Origin: Sphingobacterium bambusae | GTDB taxonomy: Bacteria > Bacteroidota > Bacteroidia > Sphingobacteriales > Sphingobacteriaceae | Reading direction: 5' to 3' | NCBI RefSeq assembly: GCF_033955345.1 | Contig: NZ_CP138332.1 | Coordinates: forward strand, 2,418,001-2,482,000 | Length of the DNA stretch: 64,000 nt | Shown here: positions 8,353 to 17,466 of the stretch, one piece after another | How the letters are laid out: each line of letters begins with the position of its first letter | Numbering within the stretch: position 1 is the first letter of the stretch | Position numbers and translations under genes: made by a program | Notes under the pieces: model-generated | What the model was told of the DNA's origin: nothing | Seen by the model: only the letters and a program-made list of their open reading frames with translations | The model's database searches: none

Positions 8353-8360
8353 TACATTTG
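8353..8360 (+). promoter_or_regulatory. -7 promoter element of the TPR gene
   Basis: TACATTTG is an exact TAnnTTTG match 23 bases before the ATG at 8384. A start site near 8367 would leave a leader of about 17 bases and would exclude the in-frame upstream start at 8303. The distal element is not evident. Confidence 0.5.
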
Positions 8361-8383
8361 ATAAAATCGAAAAAGGACATAAT

Positions 8384-9496
8384 ATGCGCTCACCGAGAAA
8401 GTACAGTGCCGCCATCGGACTTGTTATGACATGCTTTGCCTACGCAAACGATAGCTTCGCTCAGGAGCAATCCCCATCACTCGATCCAGCTGGCTACGTT
8501 AATAAATACGACCGTAACTTTGCAGGCATAGGTCCAAAGGTCTATGTACTTCCCGCACCACGCAGCCGAGAAGAGCTTCTGATCGACTCTTATAGGGAGA
8601 AGACTGTATTTCAAGATAGCATCGACCGAGCATTGGATTTCCAACAGCTCCTACAAGAATTCAAACCCACAAGCAATGTTTCCAATGTTCAGTACCTGTT
8701 ATCTCCACTCCCAGCGACATCATTGGCGTGGAATAATCTCGTCGAACGGGAAATTGACCGAGGCAACTACAGTACAGCTTATGGTTTACTTCATGCTTAT
8801 GCAGCAATATCATTGCGTGAAGGTGCCACCCATCAAACGGCAGGCCTGCTGCAAAGTGCCCTTCAACATGCACAAAAGACGAACAATACATTGGATATCG
8901 CTACGATCCAGTATAATTTGGGCAATGTCTATCTGTTCGACAAAAACATTCAGCAAGCCGGCTTTTTCCAAGAGTCTTATTATAAAAATGCATTAAAGCA
9001 ACAGAGTATCGTCGAACAGGCAAATTCATTGGTAAAGATCGCTTTAATCCAAGCATACGACAAAGATTACCGTTCCGCAGAGAGCAACATTATCAGAAAA
9101 GCTATTCCACTTCTAAATAGAGCAAAAGCCTACGACCGAAAAATTATCGCGTGGCAAAGCTTGGCTAAAATATACCAGTTGCAAAATAAGCACACCGAAG
9201 CGCAATGGTTTTTGATACAGGCCAGAGATCTTGCAAAGAACAAAAATTTCCCTAACGAGCTTGCCGAGATCGAATACATGCTGGCCTTCTCGAAATTTAT
9301 TCAAAAAAACTATAAAGTCGCTCAAAAGGAATTTATACAGGCCGATGCCCTCGCTAAAACCGAAGACAATAAAATGCTTCAGCTGGCGATCATCGATAAA
9401 CTCGGCGAAATCTACATGAGCCAACATGATTTAAACAAAGCAGAAGACGCCTTGTCAAGCTACGAAGAGCTGCGGAAGGAACTTTTTAAGGATTAG
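8384..9496 (+). CDS. Exported tetratricopeptide-repeat protein
   Basis: A 370-residue secreted or periplasmic protein of helical TPR repeats. I chose the ATG at 8384 over an in-frame start at 8303 because AAAAGGAC precedes it, a promoter element lies just upstream, and it gives a proper signal peptide with a likely cut after SFA (before QEQ). Repeats of about 40 residues run from about residue 110 to the end, with LGNVYLF, LAKIYQL and LGEIYMSQHDLNKAEDAL as recognisable helix A/B elements. TPR arrays mediate protein contacts, and the partner is not evident. Resemblance to the N-terminal part of TPR-containing sensor kinases is possible, but no kinase domain follows. The 3' end overlaps the convergent phosphopantetheinyl transferase gene by 11 bp. 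Confidence 0.75.
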   Translation: MRSPRKYSAAIGLVMTCFAYANDSFAQEQSPSLDPAGYVNKYDRNFAGIGPKVYVLPAPRSREELLIDSYREKTVFQDSIDRALDFQQLLQEFKPTSNVSNVQYLLSPLPATSLAWNNLVEREIDRGNYSTAYGLLHAYAAISLREGATHQTAGLLQSALQHAQKTNNTLDIATIQYNLGNVYLFDKNIQQAGFFQESYYKNALKQQSIVEQANSLVKIALIQAYDKDYRSAESNIIRKAIPLLNRAKAYDRKIIAWQSLAKIYQLQNKHTEAQWFLIQARDLAKNKNFPNELAEIEYMLAFSKFIQKNYKVAQKEFIQADALAKTEDNKMLQLAIIDKLGEIYMSQHDLNKAEDALSSYEELRKELFKD

Positions 9497-10133
9497 CTTG
9501 GTCGATTACATACCCGAGCATGTAATTTTGAAATTTTTCGTAGTAGACCTGAAAGGCATAGGTCTTCTTTTCTTTACGCAACATTAAAGTCATGACGCCC
9601 TGTGGACGATACTGAAAAGGTAAAATAGTCATGTCGTCCAAAAAAGAAACGCCTTTGTTGCCTTGCAATTTATATACCGCTTCCTTCGCACACCAACAAG
9701 CATAAAGCTGTTCAACGTTATTGTTCTGAATAAAGCCTAACTCTCCAGGCTTTAGAAATTTTTCTTTAATTCGCAGCACCTTATCTTTCACAATTTCCAA
9801 GTCAATGCCACATTCTCCCTGCTGGCTCATCAGCACCCCGGCATAATCATAAGAATGTGTCAACGAAATCTTGTAGGGATAGTCGGGCAGAAAAGGTTTG
9901 CCATTTTCGTCAGAAGGGCACGCGATATAGCCTTCAGTTCTTAACAGATAACGGAGTAAAACGCGCGTAGCCAACCAGTGTAAGGTGCGTTTCCCCTTAG
10001 AAAGACTCTCTAGCTTGGCCTTTTCACGTTCATCCAGCTGTAGGCGGCCAAGCAGCTCTTCTACCGACTCCTCAATCTTCCATATGGCAAATTTTGTTTC
10101 ATTATTCAGTTCCCGGAGATATACTAAACCCAT
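9486..10133 (-). CDS. 4'-phosphopantetheinyl transferase, Sfp type
   Basis: Transfers the phosphopantetheine arm of CoA to a serine on carrier proteins of fatty-acid, polyketide or peptide synthesis. The 215-residue length and two-fold architecture match the Sfp/HetI group rather than the short AcpS group. Motifs are KISLTHSYDYAGV (His93), GIDLE (109-113, metal ligand Asp111) and WCAKEAVYKL (147-156, catalytic Glu151 and Lys155). No carrier-protein or synthase genes are near. The stop codon lies inside the 3' end of the convergent TPR gene. Confidence 0.92.
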   Translation of the reverse strand: MGLVYLRELNNETKFAIWKIEESVEELLGRLQLDEREKAKLESLSKGKRTLHWLATRVLLRYLLRTEGYIACPSDENGKPFLPDYPYKISLTHSYDYAGVLMSQQGECGIDLEIVKDKVLRIKEKFLKPGELGFIQNNNVEQLYACWCAKEAVYKLQGNKGVSFLDDMTILPFQYRPQGVMTLMLRKEKKTYAFQVYYEKFQNYMLGYVIDQANP

Positions 10134-10233
10134 GTCGATAATATCAAATTAATTTTTTTACGCGTTCCTATAATCCTAAAATTACGAAGTTTAAGAATAA
10201 TGCAAAGCCACTTGTAAAATAAAATATTAAAAG

Positions 10234-10264
10234 TTGCTGAAATTGAAGCAATAGTGTATTTTTG
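10234..10264 (+). promoter_or_regulatory. Promoter of dcd (distal TTG and -7 TATTTTTG)
   Basis: TTG at 10234-10236 and an exact TAnnTTTG match, TATTTTTG, at 10257-10264 are separated by 20 bases, close to the expected spacing. Transcription would start near 10271, giving a leader of about 38 bases. Confidence 0.6.
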
Positions 10265-10308
10265 GAGTCCTCTTTCAAAACCAAGAAAAGGGATACGGAA
10301 TACAGCAC

Positions 10309-10845
10309 ATGATATTATCAGATAAAAGAATTTTAGAGGAAATTGACAAGGGCACGATCGTTATCGAGCCTTTCGACAGAAAATGTTTGGGAACAAACTC
10401 CTACGATGTTCATTTGGGCAAATACCTCGCCACCTATATAGATGAGGTTTTGGATGCCAAGAAGCACAATACGATCAAACATTTCGAAATTCCCGAAGAG
10501 GGATTTATCCTTCAACCCGGCACTTTATATCTCGGCGTGACCTTGGAATACACCGAGTCACATGGGCACGTCCCCTTTCTGGAAGGAAAGTCCAGCACAG
10601 GTCGTCTCGGCATAGACATCCACGCAACGGCCGGCAAGGGCGACGTAGGTTTTTGCAACACATGGACCTTAGAAATCTCCGTTGCGCAACCCGTTCGTGT
10701 ATATGCAGGGATGCCTATTGGCCAATTGATCTACTTTGTTGTCGAAGGCGATATTGAGACTATGTACAACAGTAAAGGAAATGCGAAATACAACAATAAA
10801 ACCATTCGACCTGTCGAAAGCATGATGTGGAAAAACGCTTTCTAG
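10309..10845 (+). CDS. dcd: dCTP deaminase
   Basis: Deaminates dCTP to dUTP, the usual route to dTMP in bacteria lacking dCMP deaminase. At 178 residues it is slightly shorter than the E. coli enzyme. The family core is present: NSYDVHLG near residue 30, then GKSSTGRLGIDIHATAG and GDVGFCNTWTLEI, which form the nucleotide pocket with the catalytic Glu of TLE. A DCD-DUT bifunctional enzyme is possible, but the sequence fits the monofunctional form better. It stands alone with its own promoter and terminator. Confidence 0.94.
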   Translation: MILSDKRILEEIDKGTIVIEPFDRKCLGTNSYDVHLGKYLATYIDEVLDAKKHNTIKHFEIPEEGFILQPGTLYLGVTLEYTESHGHVPFLEGKSSTGRLGIDIHATAGKGDVGFCNTWTLEISVAQPVRVYAGMPIGQLIYFVVEGDIETMYNSKGNAKYNNKTIRPVESMMWKNAF

Positions 10846-10856
10846 TCGACCACATA

Positions 10857-10892
10857 AAAAGAGAGGGGTGAACAATATCACGCCTCTCTTTT
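10857..10892. terminator. Bidirectional terminator between dcd and prfB
   Basis: A 15-bp stem, AAAAGAGAGGGGTGA against TCACGCCTCTCTTTT, has one G/G mismatch and a 6-base loop. A-rich and T-rich arms flank it, so it can terminate both convergent genes. Confidence 0.82.
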
Positions 10893-10908
10893 ATTACAGA
10901 AAGCTTGT

Positions 10909-11992
10909 CTAACCGCCGAATTCCATTAAATAAGATTTTAAAAACTCATCTAACTCTCCATCTAGTACCGCCTGTGTATTAGAAGTCTCTGTACCTGTGC
11001 GTAGATCTTTGATCAATTTATAGGGATGGAGCACATAATTTCGAATCTGCGACCCCCATTCAATTTTCTTCTTTGACCCCTCAATTGCCGCCGTTGCTTC
11101 TTGACGCTTACGCATCTCAATTTCGTAGAGCTGCGATTTGAGCAAGCGTAAAGCATTTTCCTTATTTTGGAGTTGCGAGCGCGATTCCTGATTTTTGATA
11201 ATGATTCCCGTAGGCTTGTGATGCAAACGAACTGCAGTTTCGACTTTGTTTACGTTCTGTCCCCCGGCACCGCCCGAGCGGAAGGTATCCCATTCAATCT
11301 CCGAATCTTTTACATCGATTTCAATATTGTCGTCCACCAACGGATACACATAAACAGAAGCAAAAGAAGTGTGTCGCTTGGCATTAGAATCAAAAGGGGA
11401 TATCCGTACTAATCGGTGAACACCATTTTCTCCTTTCAGGTAACCATAGGCGAAGTCACCAGAAAACTGTAAAGTAACAGTTTTAATCCCGGCTACATCT
11501 CCTTCTTGGTAATCCTGCTCGGTAACCTTGCATCCGTGTTTTTCGCCCCACATGATATACATACGCATCAGCATGGCGGCCCAATCGCAAGACTCCGTTC
11601 CGCCAGCACCAGCAGTGATCTGCAAAATAGCATCCAACTGATCCTCCTCGGCACTCAGCATATTCTTAAATTCCAACTCTTCAACCTGCGTCAATGCTTC
11701 CTGATATTGACTGTCCGCATCCTGTTCGGTGGCGTCACCAGACTGCATAAACTCATACATCACCCCCGCATCCTCTACAGCCGCACTTACCGCATCAAAA
11801 TGCTCGGTCCAAACCTTCAGGTTCTTTATTTCATGCAGCACCTTTTCTGCCGCTTTGGGGGCATCCCAAAAATCGGCTTTCAATGTAATCTCGGTATTAG
11901 CAGCAATTTCTGCTTTCTTGGCATCAATGTCAAAGATGCCTCCTTAGGGAAGTTACTCTATCCCTCAAGTCCTGAATCTGTTCTCTGGTCAT
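10909..11992 (-). CDS. prfB: Peptide chain release factor 2, with programmed +1 frameshift
   Basis: Recognises UGA and UAA stop codons and triggers peptide release. Translation begins at the ATG at 11992 ([20 protein letters not shown]), reaches an in-frame TGA at 11932-11930 after 20 codons, and must shift +1 to continue [20 protein letters not shown]. The product is 360 residues, close to E. coli RF2. [16 protein letters not shown] carries the SPF tripeptide for UGA recognition, and [15 protein letters not shown] holds the universal GGQ release motif. A TTG at 11883 could be mistaken for the start, but it would remove the conserved N-terminus. The gene is convergent with dcd. Confidence 0.96.
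11929..11944 (-). promoter_or_regulatory. RF2 autoregulatory frameshift site
   Basis: The minus strand reads AGGAGG, three bases, then CTT TGA C. This is the classic arrangement: a Shine-Dalgarno-like stimulator three bases before a slippery CTT next to a TGA stop. When RF2 is scarce the ribosome shifts and makes more RF2. Spacing is the same as in E. coli. Confidence 0.95.
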
Positions 11993-12083
11993 AACCAAAA
12001 GTAAAAAGTAAATATGTAAAAACGTAATAACCCTAGCTGATATCACGAAATACCTAGGTTTCAGGATAATTTTTTAGAATTAA

Positions 12084-13772
<1,689 letters not shown>

Positions 13773-13812
13773 TATACCTCGCAAAGGAGATATAAATACA
13801 AGGAGATATCAC

Positions 13813-13843
13813 AAATCCCAGAGCCTAAAATGTTCTGGGATTT
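13813..13843 (+). terminator. Intrinsic terminator after pgi
   Basis: A perfect 10-bp stem, AAATCCCAGA with TCTGGGATTT, has an 11-base loop and a run of T, about 40 bp past the stop. A tandem AAGGAGATAT pair precedes it. Confidence 0.85.
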
Positions 13844-14019
13844 TTTTGTTGCGATATTTCCCGATCTCTCGCCGTTGACCACATCAAACAGCAAGCGAAA
13901 AGTATACTTTCCATGATTGGAGATCCCCCTATTTGCCTACACGCGTAAAATTGTAGTCACAAACTTCCGTTTTAGGTCAAAATTAGCGAGATTTAGCTTG
14001 ACAACTAATCAACAGATAC

Positions 14020-15600
14020 ATGACTTTACAAAGAAAATTACGTTTTGCCCTATGTGCTGTTTCCATAACGGCCTGCGCAACTACATTTGCGCAATATGGT
14101 GGAACAAGAACACAACAGCTCGACCCCGTTGTCGAGAAAATAGTGAAAGAAGCCAATGAAAATTCGCAACTGGAAAACCTGGCCTTTCAACTATTAGATG
14201 TTGTAGGGCCAAGACTCGTCGGAACGCCACAAATGAACAAAGCCAACGACTGGGCCGTAAAAACTTTTCAAAGCTGGGGTCTAGAAGCAGAAAAGCAACA
14301 GTTTGGCGAGTGGCGCGGTTGGGAACGAGGCGTCTCTCATATTGACATGACGTCTCCTCGCTTGAAAACCCTTGCCGGCACGCAACTTGCCTGGAGTCCA
14401 TCCACAAAAGGAAAAGCGATAGAAGGCGAAGTGATCGTCCTGCCAACATTTAAAGATTCGGCAGACTTTGTCGCTTGGCTACCAAAGGTCAAAGGCAAAT
14501 ACGTGATGACATCCATGTACCAGCCTACGGGCCGTCCTGATCATGACTGGGAAAAATACGCGCGACCAGAATCTTTCGAGCAGATGAAAAAAGAGCGCGA
14601 TTCACTTGTACAGGTATACAACGGCAATATCAGCAAAACCGGCTACTCGGCAAACTCCATTCCGGGCAAACTCGAAGAGGCCGGCGCGCTAGGTGTTTTG
14701 TCCAGCTTTTGGTCTAGGGAATTTGGCGCCAACAAGATCTTCGGCGCAAGAACATCAAAAGTGCCTTCTGTAGACATCTCCTTGGAAGACTACGGGCTTC
14801 TTTACCGATTAGCCAAAAATGGCATTATACCGAAGGTAAAGATCGAAACGAGCTCTAAAGACTTGGGTACGGTGCCCTCCTTCAACACTATTGCCCAGAT
14901 AAAAGGAACGGAGCTTCCGAACGAATATGTTATTTTGTCAGCACATCTAGACTCTTGGGAAGGCGGATCCGGCGCTACAGATAATGGCACAGGAACATTG
15001 GCTATGATGGAAGTTGCGCGCGTGCTCAAGGCCGTATTTCCAAACCCGAAGCGAACGATCTTGATCGGACTATGGGGCAGCGAAGAGCAGGGATTGAATG
15101 GTTCTCGTGCTTTCGTCCTTGACAATCCGGAAATTATAGAAAAAACCCAAGCGGTATTCAACTTAGATAACGGTACAGGACGTGTAGAAAACATCAATGG
15201 ATCCGGCTTTGTGCATGCCTACGACTTTATTGGACGTTGGATGCAAGCGGTGCCCAATCATATTACGAAAGATATTAAGACCACCTTTCCGGGGAGCCCG
15301 GGCGGCGGAGGTTCCGATCATGCTTCCTTCGTTGCTGCAGGTATTCCAGCCTTTATGCTAAGTTCCCTTTCTTGGGGCTATTTCAACAACACTTGGCACA
15401 CCAACCTCGATACCTATGACAAACTGGTGTTCGACGACTTGCGTTACAATGTAATATTAACGGCGGTTATGGCCTATAAGGCAGCCCAAGAAGATAAACT
15501 TGTGGATCGCGAACAACGCGTGATGCCTACAGGCGGTGGGCGCGGAGACAGCAGCTGGCCTGCCATCCGTCAGCCACGTCGCACAGGCGTTGGTTATTAA
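14020..15600 (+). CDS. Secreted M28-family zinc aminopeptidase/carboxypeptidase
   Basis: A 526-residue exported metallopeptidase. The signal peptide ends after ATTFA, before QYGG. Residues 50-280 include an inserted region that resembles a protease-associated domain. The dizinc catalytic domain follows, with ligand positions His309 (LSAHLDSW), Asp321 (GATDNGTG), Glu355 and Glu356 (GSEEQG, catalytic base and ligand), Asp383 (FNLDNGTGR) and His460 (NNTWHTNLD). It removes terminal residues from peptides, and exact specificity cannot be read. The stop codon lies 5 bp from that of the convergent permease gene, so its terminator must lie in that gene. Confidence 0.9.
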   Translation: MTLQRKLRFALCAVSITACATTFAQYGGTRTQQLDPVVEKIVKEANENSQLENLAFQLLDVVGPRLVGTPQMNKANDWAVKTFQSWGLEAEKQQFGEWRGWERGVSHIDMTSPRLKTLAGTQLAWSPSTKGKAIEGEVIVLPTFKDSADFVAWLPKVKGKYVMTSMYQPTGRPDHDWEKYARPESFEQMKKERDSLVQVYNGNISKTGYSANSIPGKLEEAGALGVLSSFWSREFGANKIFGARTSKVPSVDISLEDYGLLYRLAKNGIIPKVKIETSSKDLGTVPSFNTIAQIKGTELPNEYVILSAHLDSWEGGSGATDNGTGTLAMMEVARVLKAVFPNPKRTILIGLWGSEEQGLNGSRAFVLDNPEIIEKTQAVFNLDNGTGRVENINGSGFVHAYDFIGRWMQAVPNHITKDIKTTFPGSPGGGGSDHASFVAAGIPAFMLSSLSWGYFNNTWHTNLDTYDKLVFDDLRYNVILTAVMAYKAAQEDKLVDREQRVMPTGGGRGDSSWPAIRQPRRTGVGY

Positions 15601-15605
15601 AAAAT

Positions 15606-16649
15606 CTACTGTCTTTCTTCCAACTGCGCCTTTCTCAAAGAAAGGCGCTTGTTGTTTCTATAGATCTTAACGGTAATCAGGAAATAGGCCAAGAGCAGCG
15701 GTCCATATACCAACCCCATAATACCAAACAAGGGCAAACCTATAATGACTCCCACTACGGTGATCAAGGGATGGATATCCCCCACTTTTTTATTAATAAT
15801 AAACCGCAACACATTATCGATATTGATTACCAAGCCAAAGCCCCAGATGAGCAGACCGATACCCGGCCAAGTTTGTCCTTGCGAAAGCAGAATCAAAGCC
15901 GCAGGCACAAAGATCAACGGAGGCCCCAGCAAGGGTATAAACGACAGTATGGCGCAAATAACACCCCAGAATAGGGCGTCGCGCACGCCAAAAATCCAAA
16001 AACCGATCGCTAAACATCCCCCCTGTACGATAGCAATAATCGTCTGCCCGACAACGTTGGAATAGGTAATATTCTTCAACTCCTGCCCGAAAACAGCAGA
16101 TTGCTGCTTATCAAAAGGAAGATAATGAACGATTCCTTGTTCAAAACCGCGGTAATTGACGAACAGAAAATACAATATAAAATACATCACCGTAACCTCG
16201 ATAAAGATATTCGCAGCGCCTCCAAGCACAGAGGTGAGCAGCTCGCCCAAGAAGGCCGCACTTTTTTCCACCTGCTCTGTGAGCAGATCCGGTTTTCCAA
16301 ACGTATCGCCAGCAAACTTGTTGATGGCATCAATCATCTGCGTGATCCATGCCGGATCTTGCTGCAGCTTGATCGCCTTCTTCAACAACATACTGCCAAT
16401 ACCAACAAAAGGCAATACGATAATAAATATAGAGATGATAATTAGAAAAACGGCAGACAGCGCCTTCGGCCAATGCCAGCGTTCAATGAGGAAAATATTA
16501 AGCCGCCGGAAGAGCGTATACATCACCATGGTTCCTAAGATGGCTCCATAGATCCCACGCATAGCATACAACAGGATAGCACCGAGCGCAAGAACCAAGA
16601 TAAGAATAATGATATTCCGTTCTTTTTGCGAAAATACGGGATTGTTCAT
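15606..16649 (-). CDS. AI-2E family (PerM/UPF0118) permease
   Basis: A 347-residue inner-membrane protein with about eight hydrophobic segments, of the PerM/TqsA/YtvI group. Hallmarks are the paired N-terminal helices, the long amphipathic central region, the GVRDALFWGVICAILSFIPLLG segment and the final GLPLFGIMGLVYGPLLLAYF. Members export autoinducer-2 or act in sodium/proton exchange. Substrate is not predictable here, and no luxS is in the window. Upstream in the same direction are the enoyl-CoA hydratase and DUF5686 genes, with 36 bp to the hydratase stop, so co-transcription is likely. Confidence 0.88.
   Translation of the reverse strand: MNNPVFSQKERNIIILILVLALGAILLYAMRGIYGAILGTMVMYTLFRRLNIFLIERWHWPKALSAVFLIIISIFIIVLPFVGIGSMLLKKAIKLQQDPAWITQMIDAINKFAGDTFGKPDLLTEQVEKSAAFLGELLTSVLGGAANIFIEVTVMYFILYFLFVNYRGFEQGIVHYLPFDKQQSAVFGQELKNITYSNVVGQTIIAIVQGGCLAIGFWIFGVRDALFWGVICAILSFIPLLGPPLIFVPAALILLSQGQTWPGIGLLIWGFGLVINIDNVLRFIINKKVGDIHPLITVVGVIIGLPLFGIMGLVYGPLLLAYFLITVKIYRNNKRLSLRKAQLEERQ
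15626..15648 (+). terminator. Terminator of the M28 peptidase, lying inside the convergent permease gene
   Basis: GCGCCTTTCT and AGAAAGGCGC form a perfect 10-bp stem with a 3-base loop, followed on the plus strand by TTGTTGTTT. It begins 26 bp past the peptidase stop and lies within the last codons of the permease on the other strand. Confidence 0.6.
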
Positions 16650-16685
16650 ACAGTCAATAGATCTATTACCTGTATGAACAATCGC

Positions 16686-17462
16686 CTAAAAATTTGGTTT
16701 TCGTTTTTCTAGAAATGCAGAAACCCCCTCTTTAAAATCGGGGCTTGAAAAGGCCGTACCAAAGGCATTTATTTCGGCATGGTATCCTTTTTCCGAGTCG
16801 GCCAAACCCGTGTTAACCACTTCTACGGCTCTAGCTATTGCCGAGGATGATTTCGCATACATTTTTTCCAATAGCATTAGGCAGGTCGGTATCAAACGAT
16901 TGGCAGGAACCACATGGTTGACCAATCCCCATGCCAACGCATCCTCTGCCGTAACCATATCGCCCGTCATGATCATTTCAAGCGCTTTACCTCGACCAAC
17001 AAGTTGTGGCAGCCGTTGCGTACCACCATAACCTGGAATCAGCCCTAGGGAGACTTCAGGCAAGCCTAACTTAGCATGCTCGCTTGCCACACGTAAATGG
17101 CAGGCCATCGCCAGCTCTAGCCCACCGCCTAAAGCAAATCCATTCACCGCAGCAATTACCGGCTTCGGAAAACTATAGATCACGTCCATCACCTCTTGAT
17201 GTCCCCAAGCGGCTAACTCGCGCGCTTTATCTTCTGACAGTCCATTAAATTCTGCGATGTCTGCACCTGCAACAAAGGCCTTTTCACCAGCTCCAGTAAG
17301 TATAATACCACGCACAGCGGTATCCTCTTTTAGCCTCTTTAAAATCGTCGAAAGCTCGATTAGCGTTGCTCGATTCAGCGCATTCAGCTTCTCGGGTCTA
17401 TTGATTGTTAGATAAGCCGTCTTATCCACTATGTCCAGTAAAAAATTGTCCAGTTTCTCCAT
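16686..17462 (-). CDS. Enoyl-CoA hydratase/isomerase (crotonase family)
   Basis: A 258-residue crotonase-fold enzyme, probably adding water to 2-enoyl-CoA in beta-oxidation or a related route. The CoA-binding and oxyanion-hole elements are KAFVAGADIAEF (residues 61-72) and VNGFALGGGLELAMACHLRVA. Both catalytic glutamates of true hydratases are present, in GGGLELAMA and LPEVSLGLIPGYGGTQRL. Together these favour hydratase over isomerase or decarboxylase. It is the middle gene of the DUF5686-hydratase-permease run, 4 bp from the upstream gene's stop. No other beta-oxidation genes are near. Confidence 0.93.
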   Translation of the reverse strand: MEKLDNFLLDIVDKTAYLTINRPEKLNALNRATLIELSTILKRLKEDTAVRGIILTGAGEKAFVAGADIAEFNGLSEDKARELAAWGHQEVMDVIYSFPKPVIAAVNGFALGGGLELAMACHLRVASEHAKLGLPEVSLGLIPGYGGTQRLPQLVGRGKALEMIMTGDMVTAEDALAWGLVNHVVPANRLIPTCLMLLEKMYAKSSSAIARAVEVVNTGLADSEKGYHAEINAFGTAFSSPDFKEGVSAFLEKRKPNF

Positions 17463-17466
17463 CCTC

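Noticed and set aside
11930..11932. In-frame stop in prfB as a sign of a pseudogene
   Set aside because: It is the programmed frameshift stop with a perfect stimulator, and the downstream frame is intact with SPF and GGQ motifs.
13917..14159. Small plus-strand frame before the M28 peptidase
   Set aside because: It overlaps the start of the peptidase in another frame, resembles no family and has no start signal. I treat it as chance.
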